DNA from: Bacteroidota bacterium
GTDB lineage: Bacteria; Bacteroidota; Bacteroidia; AKYH767-A; OLB10
DNA: 64,000 nucleotides
NCBI GenBank assembly: GCA_016713925.1
Contig: JADJOH010000008.1
Coordinates: forward strand, 1,114,940-1,178,939
Reading direction: 5' to 3'
The notes beneath the pieces were generated by a model, which saw only the letters and a list, made by a program, of their open reading frames with translations, was not told where the DNA came from and made no database searches. This document shows, piece after piece, positions 44,010 through 53,616 of the stretch (position 1 is the first letter of the stretch; each line of letters begins with the position of its first letter). A program made the position numbers and the translations under genes.

Positions 44010-45002
44010 ATGGAAACAGTAGTTAGCGGAATCAGAAGCACAGGTAATTTGCACCTGGGTAATTATTTTGGAGCGATGAAGAATTTTCTGCGGATGCAGG
44101 AAGAATATCATTGCTTCTTCTTTATCGCCGATTATCATTCTCTCACTACACATCCTCATCCTGAAAATCTGAAAAGTAATGTGCGGCAGGTGCTCGCAGA
44201 ATACATTGCCTGCGGTTTAAATCCTGATCAATGTACACTCTATATTCAAAGTGATGTGCCCGAAGTAGCAGAGCTGTATTTATTGCTCAATATGAATGCC
44301 TACATGGGCGAACTGGAACGAGCGACAACATTTAAAGAGAAAGCCCGAAAGCAGCCCGATAATATCAATGCCGGTTTATTGACCTACCCCGTTTTAATGG
44401 CTGCGGATATTCTTCTGCATAAAGCAGCAAAAGTTCCGGTAGGGAAAGACCAGGAACAACATCTGGAGATGACACGCCAGTTTGGAAATCGTTTTAACAG
44501 AATGTATAATGTGGATTATTTTCCTGAACCTGTAGCTTTTAATTTCGGAGGGCAACTGGTGAAAGTTCCCGGGCTGGATGGCACAGGTAAAATGGGGAAG
44601 TCGGAGGGAGAAGGAAATGCCGTATTTCTTTTTGATACCGACGAAGCATTACGAAAGAAAGTGATGCGCGCTGTCTCTGACGCGGGACCAACAGAACCCA
44701 ACAGTGTGAAGTCCGAAGCGATACAAAATTTATTTACCTTGATGAGTCTTGTTTCTTTACCTGAAACTCTTCAGTTTTTTGAGAATTCGTTTAATGAATG
44801 TACGATTCGCTATGGTGATATGAAGAAGCAATTGGCAGAAGATATGATCACTTTTATTCAACCCATCCGGTCAAGAATAACAGATACCTTAAAAGACGAG
44901 CAACTGCTGAAAAATGTAATGAAGCTGGGCAAGGAGAAAGCGCAGGCTTCTGCAGCTAAAACCGTGCGTGAAGTGCGTGAAATAATGGGGATTAATTATT
45001 AA
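44010..45002 (+). CDS. trpS: Tryptophan--tRNA ligase
   Basis: Charges tRNA-Trp. The 330-residue enzyme has the HIGH-type motif 'GIRSTGNLHLGNYFGAM' (about 5-21), the Trp-pocket segment 'VLMAADILLHKAAKVPVGKDQEQHLEMTRQ', and the KMSKS loop as 'GTGKMGKSEGEGNAVFL'. Length is typical. It starts 23 bp after the PAP2 stop, so may share its transcript, but has its own possible box TATCTTCG (43995-44002), 7 nt before the ATG. It is followed at once by a 7-bp repeat array. Confidence 0.97.
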   Translation: METVVSGIRSTGNLHLGNYFGAMKNFLRMQEEYHCFFFIADYHSLTTHPHPENLKSNVRQVLAEYIACGLNPDQCTLYIQSDVPEVAELYLLLNMNAYMGELERATTFKEKARKQPDNINAGLLTYPVLMAADILLHKAAKVPVGKDQEQHLEMTRQFGNRFNRMYNVDYFPEPVAFNFGGQLVKVPGLDGTGKMGKSEGEGNAVFLFDTDEALRKKVMRAVSDAGPTEPNSVKSEAIQNLFTLMSLVSLPETLQFFENSFNECTIRYGDMKKQLAEDMITFIQPIRSRITDTLKDEQLLKNVMKLGKEKAQASAAKTVREVREIMGINY

Positions 45003-45007
45003 GCTAG

Positions 45008-45113
45008 CTACCGGCTTCCGGCTTCCGGCTTCCGGCTTGCCGGCTACGGCTTCGGTTTCGGCTACCGGCTATCGGCTTCCGGCTACCGACTACCGGCTAC
45101 CGGCTTCCGGCTT
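45008..45113. repeat. 7-bp tandem array (CCGGCTT/CCGGCTA) after trpS
   Basis: About fourteen imperfect 7-bp units of CCGGCTT, CCGGCTA and CGACTAC begin 5 bp after the trpS stop. Downstream at 45198-45230 is a related GC-rich phrase (CCGGCAGCTGGTAGCTGGC) in roughly opposite sense. Not coding. Confidence 0.85.
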
Positions 45114-45253
45114 ATTTTCAATACGAATAAATTTTCTCTACGGAATAATAATGCAGCTTACGGCACTAACATTTCAACTCTTCTCTAAAAGTGAGGGCCG
45201 GCAGCTGGTAGCTGGCAGCAGGCAGCCCAAAGCATTTTAATGGATTGTAAAAT

Positions 45254-45502
45254 TTAGATTGGAGTAACCGCTTTAATAAACTTAACGTTTATCTTTTCCA
45301 TCAATGATTTGCAGTATTCATAATTGCGTTGTGAAACTGCTCTTCTGAAAATGTTTAGGTTTTGCAATGAAATGAAATAGTAATCGCTTCGGTAAAAGTC
45401 ACTGTCAATTTGTTTGTCAATGATTCCGTATTTAATTGCTCCATTGATCAATTCAAATTTTGCAGTGATGTTTAAATGTAGTTCGATTTCGTTGCCTTTC
45501 AT
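45254..45502 (-). CDS. Small hypothetical protein
   Basis: An 82-residue product of unknown family, with no membrane helix and mixed charge: 'MKGNEIELHLNITAKFELINGAIKYGIIDKQID' and 'NIFRRAVSQRNYEYCKSLMEKINVKFIKAVTPI'. Codon use looks like that of its neighbours, and the predicted helices are amphipathic, so I accept it, but size alone makes it uncertain. Confidence 0.5.
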   Translation of the reverse strand: MKGNEIELHLNITAKFELINGAIKYGIIDKQIDSDFYRSDYYFISLQNLNIFRRAVSQRNYEYCKSLMEKINVKFIKAVTPI

Positions 45503-45662
45503 AGTGGAAGATTTGTAGTCTTGTTACGGCAAAATACGATCCATAGTTTTAAGAAATCTGCATTGTTTGGGTTAATCTTACATTATGTAAAAATATTTAT
45601 TCAGAAGAAGTATGTCTTGTGGATAACTTATGCTTTCAGGAAACAGAAAAATAAGGTACAGG

Positions 45663-46166
45663 TTATTTTACCTTAACAAGCTCTCTGTAATAACGGATCA
45701 TATCCGTTGATCCTACAGCAGTAAAGCCGGCAGAACGCAACATGGTAATCAATTGTCCGCGGTGGTAAGTGCTATGGTTCATGACATGCATAACGATCTC
45801 TTCGATGGTGTTGAAGAAGGAAGTGCCGTCGATGGATTTGAATTCGACAGACGATAAATGTCCGTTTTCAGATAATTTTTCGACAAATCTTACAAAGTCA
45901 ATGCTGCTTTGATGAATGGCATCCAACGATTCTTCAAGGGTCCCCTTGAAATAATGACTGGGCCAGGTGTTCGGTGATTCTCCCTGCAATCTCTTGTACC
46001 AGATTTCCTGTGCATCCCATAGATGATAAAGTGTTTTTCTGACAGTAGGAAAACTACTGGTCATTTCCTGGTCAGCAATGCTATCGCCGGCCTCTTTGAT
46101 ATAGGAACATATCCGGTCGTTCGCCCAGACATTATAATTGCAAAGTTGTAACAGATGTGAAGCCAT
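45663..46166 (-). CDS. DinB family protein
   Basis: The 167-residue protein has the four-helix DinB fold. Its three metal-binding His are visible as H in 'KTLYHLWDAQEIWYKRL' (about 48) and the H-x3-H pair in 'EEIVMHVMNHSTYHRGQLITMLR' (about 132-139). DinB/YfiT-like proteins are metal-dependent enzymes, often thiol transferases, also seen in bacillithiol metabolism; the bacilliredoxin gene 4 kb away makes that an interesting but unproven option. Length is normal and it appears to be a single gene. Confidence 0.92.
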   Translation of the reverse strand: MASHLLQLCNYNVWANDRICSYIKEAGDSIADQEMTSSFPTVRKTLYHLWDAQEIWYKRLQGESPNTWPSHYFKGTLEESLDAIHQSSIDFVRFVEKLSENGHLSSVEFKSIDGTSFFNTIEEIVMHVMNHSTYHRGQLITMLRSAGFTAVGSTDMIRYYRELVKVK

Positions 46167-46351
46167 AAATTTTATGCAGTAGGGTGAGGTGGTATGTGGA
46201 GGAAGTGGTGAATTTTAAAGAAGTGTACTTTGGAGGAAGGAAAGGGGGAGTGATTTACCCGAATGTTCAATTCATTTGCAGACCATTCAGGAATGATTTA
46301 TCATACTTGCAGCCATTTGATTTGAAAACATATTCCGGTGCTGAAAAGAGT

Positions 46352-47107
46352 TTACAATTCCCTGTTTAACAAAGGCATGTCCAGAATTTTCTTCAAATAT
46401 TTTTCTTTGGTCACTTGCTGCAATGCACCGGCATGACGGAGGTGATGCATGTCGGTGCCCAGCGCGCCAATGATACCCATGTCGATCAGTTTTTCAGCTA
46501 CTTTTTTTGCATCCGGTCCATAATATCCTGCCAGTGAATTCAAGTTCAATTGAAGGGTGACACCCATTTCATAAAATCGTTTGTAATGATCCAGGTCTCT
46601 ATGCCAAAAGGGATAACGTTCAGGATGTGCCAATACCGGTTTGTATCCCAGTACCTGCGCCCGGAACAAGACCTCATTCACATTGTCCGGAGGATTGATA
46701 TACGATACTTCTACAAGCAGATAATTATCTCCAAAAGTCAGTAATTTCTCTTCTTCCAGTTTTCTGATAAATCCATCGTCGAGATAATACTCCGCGGCAG
46801 CGCTAACTTCTACAGGGATATTATTTTCAACAAGTGCTTTTTTAAGTGTAGCTAAACCTTCTAAAATTATCTCAGGAGTGTTTCGGAAATAATCACTCAT
46901 GATATGAGGAGTGGTGATGAATTTACTGTAGCCTAATCCATGCATGATTCGGATGAGCTCCAGACTATCTTCAATTGTTTTGGCACCATCATCAATCCCC
47001 GGAATGAGGTGAGAATGCATATCGGCTTTTAAAGTAGAGAAGTCAATGCTTTCTTCTTCATCTGATCCGGAGGAAAATTTTTTAAAGAATGATTTAAGCA
47101 TGCGCAA
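46352..47107 (-). CDS. CpsB/YwqE-type tyrosine-protein phosphatase (PHP fold)
   Basis: The 251-residue protein has the PHP metal-binding motifs: 'DMHSHLIPGIDDGAKTIEDSL' (about 29-49), 'FITTPHIM', 'VLAHPERYPFW' and 'ALGTDMHHLRH'. Family members dephosphorylate the tyrosine-kinase chain-length regulator of capsule export (Wzc/CapB type). It is the last gene of the nucleotide-sugar operon and overlaps the epimerase gene before it by 14 bp. Its presence implies that a Wzc-like kinase and export genes exist elsewhere, as none are in the window. Confidence 0.92.
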   Translation of the reverse strand: MRMLKSFFKKFSSGSDEEESIDFSTLKADMHSHLIPGIDDGAKTIEDSLELIRIMHGLGYSKFITTPHIMSDYFRNTPEIILEGLATLKKALVENNIPVEVSAAAEYYLDDGFIRKLEEEKLLTFGDNYLLVEVSYINPPDNVNEVLFRAQVLGYKPVLAHPERYPFWHRDLDHYKRFYEMGVTLQLNLNSLAGYYGPDAKKVAEKLIDMGIIGALGTDMHHLRHAGALQQVTKEKYLKKILDMPLLNREL

Positions 47108-48104
47108 ACGCTTTTCGGAACCACGCCACCGTTATTTCGAGACCTTCCCGCAGTTGGTAGTGAGGTTCGTATCCCAGCAAATTCTTTGCCATAGATATAT
47201 CAGCCAGGGAGTTTTTTATATCCCCTTTACGTTCGGGAGCATAAGCCGGTTGCCTTTTGCTGCCGGATATTGAAGCGATGGTCTCGTAAAGCTGATTCAC
47301 AGATACACTTTCACCAACGGCGACATTATATACTTTGTTGTACGCCTCCTGATTGGTAGTAAACAAGGCTCTGATATTGGCCTGGACCGCATTTTCAACA
47401 AAGGTAAAATCTCTGGTTTGATTGCCATCTCCGAAAATAACAGCTTCCTTATCAAAAAGTAAGGAGTTCATGAACAAAGGAATGGCAGCGGCATAGGGTC
47501 CATTCGGATCCTGGTTGGGGCCGAAAACATTAAAATAACGTAAACCTATGATTTCCATTCCATAGTGCATAGCAAAGACCGAAGCGTATAGTTCATTGGT
47601 CAATTTAGAAACAGCATATGGGGATAAAGGGCGACCTAAATTTTCTTCCTTTTTGGGAGAGGCAATACTGTCGCCATAAACGGAACTGGAGCTGGCATAC
47701 ACCACCCTCTTTACACCGGCATCTCTTGCAGCGATCAGCATGTTCAGGTAGCCTGTTGTATTGGCATCACTTGTTGCTACCGGATTTTTTATGGATCGGG
47801 GTACAGATCCTAAAGCAGCCTGGTGGGTCAGCAGACTCATCCCTTCGCATGCTTTTCGGCATTGCTCCGGATCAGTAATATCACCTTCGATAAATTCAAA
47901 CTGGGGCATGTCCATGAAAGGCTCCAGATTTCTGATAAAACCATTGCTGAGATTATCAAAAACTCTTACCCTGGAAGCACCATGATGAAGTAGGTATTCC
48001 ACGATATTTGAACCAATAAAACCTGCTCCGCCACTGATAAGGACGCTGGCATTTTTTATGGATTCATTATGATAGATGTTGTTGTATAGAGGAGGGGATG
48101 TCAT
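47094..48104 (-). CDS. UDP-N-acetylglucosamine 4-epimerase-like SDR (WbpP type)
   Basis: A 336-residue extended SDR with 'LISGGAGFIGSNIVEYL' for NAD (about 22-38), 'ASSSSVYGD' and the catalytic 'YAVSKLTNE'. 'HQAALGSVPRSIKNP' is typical of WbpP/Gne-like enzymes that interconvert UDP-GlcNAc and UDP-GalNAc (or the uronic acids). The next gene upstream is RfbB; downstream is CpsB-like phosphatase, with a 14-bp overlap. Together with the WbpO/A-like dehydrogenase it could supply UDP-GalNAcA. The N-terminal 18 residues before the Rossmann start are a little long, and a later start is possible. Confidence 0.88.
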   Translation of the reverse strand: MTSPPLYNNIYHNESIKNASVLISGGAGFIGSNIVEYLLHHGASRVRVFDNLSNGFIRNLEPFMDMPQFEFIEGDITDPEQCRKACEGMSLLTHQAALGSVPRSIKNPVATSDANTTGYLNMLIAARDAGVKRVVYASSSSVYGDSIASPKKEENLGRPLSPYAVSKLTNELYASVFAMHYGMEIIGLRYFNVFGPNQDPNGPYAAAIPLFMNSLLFDKEAVIFGDGNQTRDFTFVENAVQANIRALFTTNQEAYNKVYNVAVGESVSVNQLYETIASISGSKRQPAYAPERKGDIKNSLADISMAKNLLGYEPHYQLREGLEITVAWFRKAFAHA

Positions 48105-48217
48105 AATCGGTTAAGCAAAAGTAAGATAAATTACTGATTAAAATTCCGCTTTATGATGATCCGTCAAATCGGCTTTCCGAACTGATTTCCCGCTAAATAA
48201 TCTCTGCTGAATTTGCA

Positions 48218-49276
48218 CTACCGGAGGTCATACTGCTTTTCGTAGTAATTTTTATATTCTCCGGACGTCACTTCATTCACCCATTGCTGGTTGTTTAAAT
48301 ACCAATCTACCGTTTTTTCTAAACCTTCTTCAAACTGTAAAGAGGGTTTCCAGCCCAGCTCCTTTTGTAGTTTTGAGGAATCAATAGCATAGCGCAGATC
48401 GTGTCCTGCTCTGTCTTTTACAAAAGTGATGAGCTTTGCGGATGTGCCTTCGGGTCTATTCAATTTACGATCCATTACCTTGCATAAAAGCTGAATCAGA
48501 TCAATGTTCTTCCATTCATTGTGTCCGCCAATATTGTACGTCTCTCCATTTTTTCCATAATGATAGATGACATCAATGGCTACCGCATGGTCTTCTACAA
48601 ATAACCAATCGCGGATATTTTCTCCTGTACCATATACCGGTACCGGTTTGTTGTTGCAGATATTGTTAATAGCAAGCGGAATCAATTTTTCCGGAAACTG
48701 AAAAGAGCCGTAGTTGTTAGAGCAATTCGAAATCAATGCAGGCAATCCATAGGTATCGTAATAAGCGCGTACCAGATGATCCGAACTCGCTTTCGATGCA
48801 GAGTAGGGGGAGTGTGGATCATAGCGGGTGTCTTCGGTAAAGAAACCGGAATTGCCCAGCGATCCATACACCTCATCTGTACTGATATGATAGAAACGCT
48901 TGTTGTTAAAATCGCCCTTCCAAATCTCTCTTGCCGCATTCAGGAGATTGACCGTTCCCACAATGTTGGTCATGATGAACTCCATCGGATTGGCGATGCT
49001 GCGGTCTACATGTGATTCAGCAGCCAGATGAATAACACCTTCAAAATCGTATTGGCGGAATATTTCCAGCATGAATTCACTGTCGCAAATATCTCCTTTC
49101 ACAAAGCGATAATTAGGAGCACGATCAATGTCACGCAGATTCGCCAGATTGCCGGCATAGGTGAGTTTGTCCAGATTGATAATGGTGTAATCGGGATAGT
49201 TTTTGACAAAGCGTCGCACAACATGTGAACCAATAAATCCGGCTCCACCGGTAATAAGAATATTTTTTTTACTCAT
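48218..49276 (-). CDS. rfbB: dTDP-glucose 4,6-dehydratase
   Basis: The 352-residue SDR converts dTDP-glucose to dTDP-4-keto-6-deoxyglucose, the branch point for rhamnose and other deoxysugars. It shows 'ILITGGAGFIGSHVVRRFV' (NAD), 'AAESHVDRSI', the catalytic 'STDEVYGSL' (T-D-E) and 'YSASKASSDHLVRAYYDTYGLP', 'NCSNNYGSFQFPEKLIPL', all diagnostic of RfbB. The partner rfbA, rfbC and rfbD genes are absent here, so its final product cannot be told from this window. 113 bp separate it from the next gene. Confidence 0.95.
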   Translation of the reverse strand: MSKKNILITGGAGFIGSHVVRRFVKNYPDYTIINLDKLTYAGNLANLRDIDRAPNYRFVKGDICDSEFMLEIFRQYDFEGVIHLAAESHVDRSIANPMEFIMTNIVGTVNLLNAAREIWKGDFNNKRFYHISTDEVYGSLGNSGFFTEDTRYDPHSPYSASKASSDHLVRAYYDTYGLPALISNCSNNYGSFQFPEKLIPLAINNICNNKPVPVYGTGENIRDWLFVEDHAVAIDVIYHYGKNGETYNIGGHNEWKNIDLIQLLCKVMDRKLNRPEGTSAKLITFVKDRAGHDLRYAIDSSKLQKELGWKPSLQFEEGLEKTVDWYLNNQQWVNEVTSGEYKNYYEKQYDLR

Positions 49277-49416
49277 TGGATGTTTACTTTAATCGTTAAT
49301 TGCAGAGGATAAAATTTACTGCCTGTTTATTTTGTATTCGGATGTAATGGTGGTGAAGTTGAATATTTCTGTGCTGGCATTTTTCCTCTAAAGGAGACCG
49401 CATAAACTGCAGGGAG

Positions 49417-50460
49417 CTATTTACTCGTTACCAATGATTTTTTCTGCAACACCTGTTCCCATGCCCAGGCGGAAGTGATCATGTCTTCCAGCGTATGCGT
49501 GGTCTTCCAGCCCAATTCTTTGTTGGCGTAGGAAGTGTCAGAATACACTTTTTCTACATCTCCACCACGGCGCTCCACGCATTCATAATTGACTTTTACG
49601 CCTGTTATTTTCTCGAATGCATTGATGATTTCAAGGACGGATAATCCGTTGCCGGTACCTAAATTAAAAAGCTCGTATTTATTTTTTGTTTGGCCGGAAA
49701 GCATTCTGTCGATGGCTACCACATGCGCACGTGCAACATCAACCACATGAATATAATCACGAATACAACTTCCATCAGGTGTGTTGTAATCCGTACCGAA
49801 GACTTTCATTTTATCTCTCTTGCCAATTGCCGTTTGTGTGACAATAGGGAAAAGGTTAAGCGGTGCACCAACAGGGTATTCGCCAATTTTAGAAGAAGGA
49901 TGTGCTCCAACCGGATTGAAGTAACGAAGAGAAATTACGTTGATGTTCATCACCGCAGTAGTGTCTCTCAAAATATCTTCACCAATTTTTTTGGTATTTG
50001 CATAGGGACTCTGAGCAGGTTTGACCGTTGCGAATTCATCGATCGGTAAATAGTCGGGTTGTCCGTATACAGAGCAGGAAGAGGAAAAGACAAAATGTTT
50101 TATGCTGTTTTCACGACATAATTCCAGTAAATTCAGGAGTGAAACCAGGTTGTTACGATAGTACTCCAATGGTTTTTCTACACTTTCACCTACTGCTTTA
50201 AATGCGGCAAAATGTATGATGGCTTCCACTTTGTGAATGCGCAAAAATTCCTGAACAGCACTTTTGTTATTCAGGTCAATATTGGCAAAGCCGGGACGAA
50301 TACCCGTAATTTCTTCTATGGAGTCCACCACTTCACCGTGTGAATTACAAAGGTTGTCGATGATCACTACATCGTATCCTTTTTCAATTAATTCTACTAC
50401 GGTATGTGATCCTATGAATCCGGTTCCGCCGGTTACCAGGATAGTTGATTTTTTTGTCAT
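49417..50460 (-). CDS. galE: UDP-glucose 4-epimerase
   Basis: Interconverts UDP-glucose and UDP-galactose. The 347-residue SDR has 'ILVTGGTGFIGSHTVVELI' (NAD), 'IIHFAAFKAVGESVEKPLEYYRNNL', 'SSSCSVYG' and the catalytic 'YANTKKIGE'. 'GTDYNTPDGSCIRDYIHVVDVARAH' is characteristic of GalE. Length is normal. It is in the middle of the leftward nucleotide-sugar operon, 45 bp after the dehydrogenase gene. Confidence 0.95.
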   Translation of the reverse strand: MTKKSTILVTGGTGFIGSHTVVELIEKGYDVVIIDNLCNSHGEVVDSIEEITGIRPGFANIDLNNKSAVQEFLRIHKVEAIIHFAAFKAVGESVEKPLEYYRNNLVSLLNLLELCRENSIKHFVFSSSCSVYGQPDYLPIDEFATVKPAQSPYANTKKIGEDILRDTTAVMNINVISLRYFNPVGAHPSSKIGEYPVGAPLNLFPIVTQTAIGKRDKMKVFGTDYNTPDGSCIRDYIHVVDVARAHVVAIDRMLSGQTKNKYELFNLGTGNGLSVLEIINAFEKITGVKVNYECVERRGGDVEKVYSDTSYANKELGWKTTHTLEDMITSAWAWEQVLQKKSLVTSK

Positions 50461-50505
50461 GGCTGCTATTTTATGGTTATACGCAGCATCCGCAATCTTG
50501 TTCCC

Positions 50506-51795
50506 TTACAGACTCCAGTACTTGAGGTCTTTTATCTTGCCATTCAGGATGCCTTTCAGATCTACAATCATTGCTTCCGGCTTCGTCATCTTTTTAAAAT
50601 CTTCCTCTACAAGTCCTTTGTATTCTTTGTGATTCACAGCCACCACCACTGCATCATAATCTGTCGCCGGGGTCTTGGTGAGCTCGTAGCCATATTCCAG
50701 CTTTAATTCATCACTGTTCGCACGTGGATCAATTACATCCACATTTACTCCATAGGATTTGAACTCATTGATGACATCAGAGACTTTAGAATTTCGGATG
50801 TCTTCCACATCTTCTTTAAACGTGGCGCCCATCACTAAAACTTTGCATTTGCTTAAGTCTTTTCCCATGGCAATCAGTTTTTTTACGGTCTGCTTCGCCA
50901 CGTAAAATCCCATGGAGTCATTGACATAACGTCCTGAATTGATCACCTGGGAATGATAGCCCAATTCCTGTGCTTTGTAGGTCAGGTAATAAGGATCAAC
51001 TCCAATACAATGACCACCCACAAGACCCGGCATAAAGCGAAGGAAATTCCATTTCGTACCGGATGCTTCCAGTACTTCATAGGTGTTAATGCCCATCTTA
51101 TTGAAAATGATGGAAAGTTCATTCATTAAAGCAATATTCACATCCCGCTGTGTGTTCTCTATGATTTTGGCTGCTTCTGCCACTTTAATGGAGGAGGCTT
51201 TGAATACACCGGCGGTTACAACAATCTCGTAAACTTTGGCAATATTATCCAGTGATTCGGCATCACATCCGGAAACAACTTTCGTAATTTTAGCGAGGGT
51301 ATGCTCTTTGTCACAGGGATTAATTCGTTCCGGAGAATAACCGTCTTTGAAATCAGTTTTATATGTTAATCCTGAGATTTCTTCAAGAACCGGGATACAA
51401 TCTTCTTCGGTACATCCGGGATAAACGGTAGATTCATAGACGACATAGTCCCCTTTTTTAAGCGCTTTTGCAATGGAGCGTGTGGCGCCAAGCAAGGGTT
51501 TTAAATCCGGTAATTTATGTTCATCAATCGGTGTAGGTACAGCTACAATAAAGAAATTGGCTTTTTTAAGTACGTCAATAGAATCTGTAAACTCTATATC
51601 ACAACCTTCAAATGCACTGCTTTCCAATTCACCGCTAGGGTCAATATTTTTGCGCATCAGTTCTACACGCTCTTTATTAATATCGAACCCTATTACGGAT
51701 ACTTTCTTTGCAAACTCTAATGCAATCGGGAGACCAACATATCCAAGTCCGATTACAGCTATTTTATTTTTCTTATTTACAATATCATTATACAT
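50506..51795 (-). CDS. Nucleotide sugar dehydrogenase (UDP-GlcNAc/GalNAc 6-dehydrogenase, WbpA/WbpO type)
   Basis: Oxidises C6 of a UDP-N-acetylhexosamine to the uronic acid with two NAD. The 429-residue enzyme has 'KIAVIGLGYVGLPIALEF' (about 11-28), 'YSPERINPCDKEHTLAKI', the catalytic Cys in 'GGHCIGVDPYYLTYKAQELG' (about 258) and 'VLVMGATFKEDVEDIRNSKV'. These match the TviB/WbpO/WbpA branch, not plain UDP-glucose dehydrogenase. The ATG at 51795 is chosen over one 18 codons upstream because the family begins 'MYNDIV...' and it overlaps the stop of the oxidoreductase gene by 8 bp. It is probably the first step of the WbpA-B-E-D pathway here. Confidence 0.92.
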   Translation of the reverse strand: MYNDIVNKKNKIAVIGLGYVGLPIALEFAKKVSVIGFDINKERVELMRKNIDPSGELESSAFEGCDIEFTDSIDVLKKANFFIVAVPTPIDEHKLPDLKPLLGATRSIAKALKKGDYVVYESTVYPGCTEEDCIPVLEEISGLTYKTDFKDGYSPERINPCDKEHTLAKITKVVSGCDAESLDNIAKVYEIVVTAGVFKASSIKVAEAAKIIENTQRDVNIALMNELSIIFNKMGINTYEVLEASGTKWNFLRFMPGLVGGHCIGVDPYYLTYKAQELGYHSQVINSGRYVNDSMGFYVAKQTVKKLIAMGKDLSKCKVLVMGATFKEDVEDIRNSKVSDVINEFKSYGVNVDVIDPRANSDELKLEYGYELTKTPATDYDAVVVAVNHKEYKGLVEEDFKKMTKPEAMIVDLKGILNGKIKDLKYWSL

Positions 51796-52848
51796 TGCGG
51801 TACAGTATTTCCGGTTTATTAAGTTTGCGAAGGGCGTAAATGCGTTCAATTATATCAACCACTTTCAGGCCTTCTAACGCATTTGTGGTCATAATAGTTC
51901 TTCCTTTTAAGGTGTCAATTACATTTTCAATAATGTAATGATGATTGGCAGCAGAACCTTTGTAAGTGCCATAATCATTGGCCGGGTTCACTGGTGCAAG
52001 TTTAGGCATCGTGTAACCATCCATATGACAATAGACGACTTCATTCATGTACTGTCCACCAATTTTTAAGCTTCCCTTGCTGCCAATGACAGTAATGCTG
52101 CTTTCCAAATTAGTATCAAATACAGCAGTGGTGTAATTGATCGAACCCATTCCTCCATTGATAAATCTGAAGTTGACAATTCCTGTATCTTCAAAAGCTG
52201 TTGATTGCTGATGATTAAAATCTGCGAAGACACCGTTGATATCCGTGATATCACCAAAAACCCAATACATGATATCTATAAAGTGGGAAAACTGGGTGAA
52301 CAATGTGCCCCCATCGAGATCACTGGTGCCTTTCCAGGACCCTTTTTTATAATACCGGTCATCGCGATTCCAAAAGCAATTTAATTGTACCAGGAATACG
52401 TCTCCCATATATTTCTGCTCCACCACTTCTTTCAGCCAGGCCGATGGTGGTGAATACCTGTTTTGCATTACCCCAAAAATCGTTCTTGATACCTGCAGCG
52501 CTTTGTAAATGATATGTTCACAGTCTGCTTTAGTAATCGCCATGGGTTTTTCACATACCACATGTTTATGATGCTCGAGTGCTTTTAAAGAATGTTCTGC
52601 ATGCAATCCATTCGGGGTACAGACATTGACCACATCGATTTCCGGTATGGCTTTTAACATTTCTTCCGGAGTACTAAAAAATGGAATGTCTTCAACACCT
52701 TTTAAATTCAATTCGTTTTTCGGACGAATATCACAGATACCCAGAATGCAGATTCTTCATTCCTGCGAATCATTTCAGCATGACGCATACCGATATGTCC
52801 ACATCCAATGACTGCGAAATTTATTTTACGATTTTGATAATTGGTCAT
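51788..52848 (-). pseudogene. Gfo/Idh/MocA oxidoreductase (WbpB/WlbA-like), frameshifted near the N-terminus
   Basis: The 353-codon gene starts 'MTNYQNRKINFAVIGCGHIGMRHAEMIRRNEE' (NAD motif), then loses a base near 52750-52765; the correct frame resumes with 'CILGICDIRPKNELNLKGVEDIPFF' and stays open to 51788. The catalytic 'VCEKPMAI' Lys and 'NRYSPPSAWLKEVVEQKYMGDVFLVQLNCFWNRDDRYY' are as in WbpB/WlbA, which oxidise the C3 of UDP-GlcNAcA. The flanking acetyltransferase and dehydrogenase agree. Its ATG overlaps the stop of the acetyltransferase gene (TGATG), so a functional gene is likely and the indel a sequence error. The intact frame alone is 51788-52711. Confidence 0.87.
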
Positions 52849-53432
52849 CAGGAGATTCGGCTTACACTATTTGCTTTTAGTTGATAACGCTGCTGACTTT
52901 CGGGACATGTTGCCATTCCATCTTTATCAAATTGCAGCTTATGTCCATATTCACTCATCCATCCGGTTTGTCGGGCCGGATTGCCAATCACAAGCGCATA
53001 GTCGGGAACATCTTTTGTCACCACAGCTCCGGCTCCGATAAAGGCGAAAGATCCGATATCATGTCCGCAGACAATCGTTGCATTTGCTCCGATGGAAGCT
53101 CCTTTTTTAACCCTTGTTTTCGCGTACTGACTTTTTCTATTGACAGCACTTCGCGGATTCGTCACATTGGTAAAAACCATACTTGGACCAAGAAAGACAT
53201 CATCTTCACAAATGACACCGGTATAAATAGAAACGTTGTTCTGCACCTTAACATTGTTACCCAAAACGACATCAGGAGAAATCACCACGTTTTGACCGAT
53301 ATTGCAATTTTCACCTATGACACAGTTCGACATAATATGACTGAAATGCCAGATTTTAGTTCCTTTTCCTATTGTACATCCTTCATCAATAAAGGCAGAC
53401 GAGTGAGCGCTATATTCCATTAGATTTTTCAT
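52848..53432 (-). CDS. N-acetyltransferase (WbpD/WlbB-like, left-handed beta-helix)
   Basis: Of the 194 residues most form hexapeptide repeats ('IGKGTKIWHFSHIMSNCVIGENCNIGQNVVISPDVVLGNNV'), with 'PSMVFTNVTNPRSAVNRKSQY' and 'KTRVKKGASIGANATIVCGHDIGSFAFIGAGAVVTKDVPDYALVIGNPARQTGWMS', diagnostic of WbpD/WlbB. It acetylates the 3-amino group of UDP-GlcNAc3NA to give UDP-2,3-diacetamido-2,3-dideoxy-glucuronate. It is tightly coupled to the following WbpB-like gene (TGATG). Confidence 0.94.
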   Translation of the reverse strand: MKNLMEYSAHSSAFIDEGCTIGKGTKIWHFSHIMSNCVIGENCNIGQNVVISPDVVLGNNVKVQNNVSIYTGVICEDDVFLGPSMVFTNVTNPRSAVNRKSQYAKTRVKKGASIGANATIVCGHDIGSFAFIGAGAVVTKDVPDYALVIGNPARQTGWMSEYGHKLQFDKDGMATCPESQQRYQLKANSVSRIS

Positions 53433-53569
53433 GATTTGCCCGGCAGTTAAAGGTTGCTGAGCAGTAGTGAACTGTTGCTGTCGCTGATAAAATTATACAA
53501 TTTATCCTACACCTCCTGTTTGCCAAATTTCATCCTTTTTTTTCTTGGATGTAACTATCTGAAATGGCA

Positions 53570-53597
53570 AACACTGCATAGTTTCCCATGCAGTGTT
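53570..53597. promoter_or_regulatory. Stem-loop between the UDP-xylose synthase and WbpD-like genes
   Basis: AACACTGCAT (53570-53579) and ATGCAGTGTT (53588-53597) form a perfect 10-bp stem with an 8-nt loop, in the 184-bp gap inside the leftward operon. There is no T tract in the operon direction, so it may be an attenuator or processing site, not a full terminator. Confidence 0.55.
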
Positions 53598-53616
53598 CAT
53601 CGGTTTATTTTTTATA

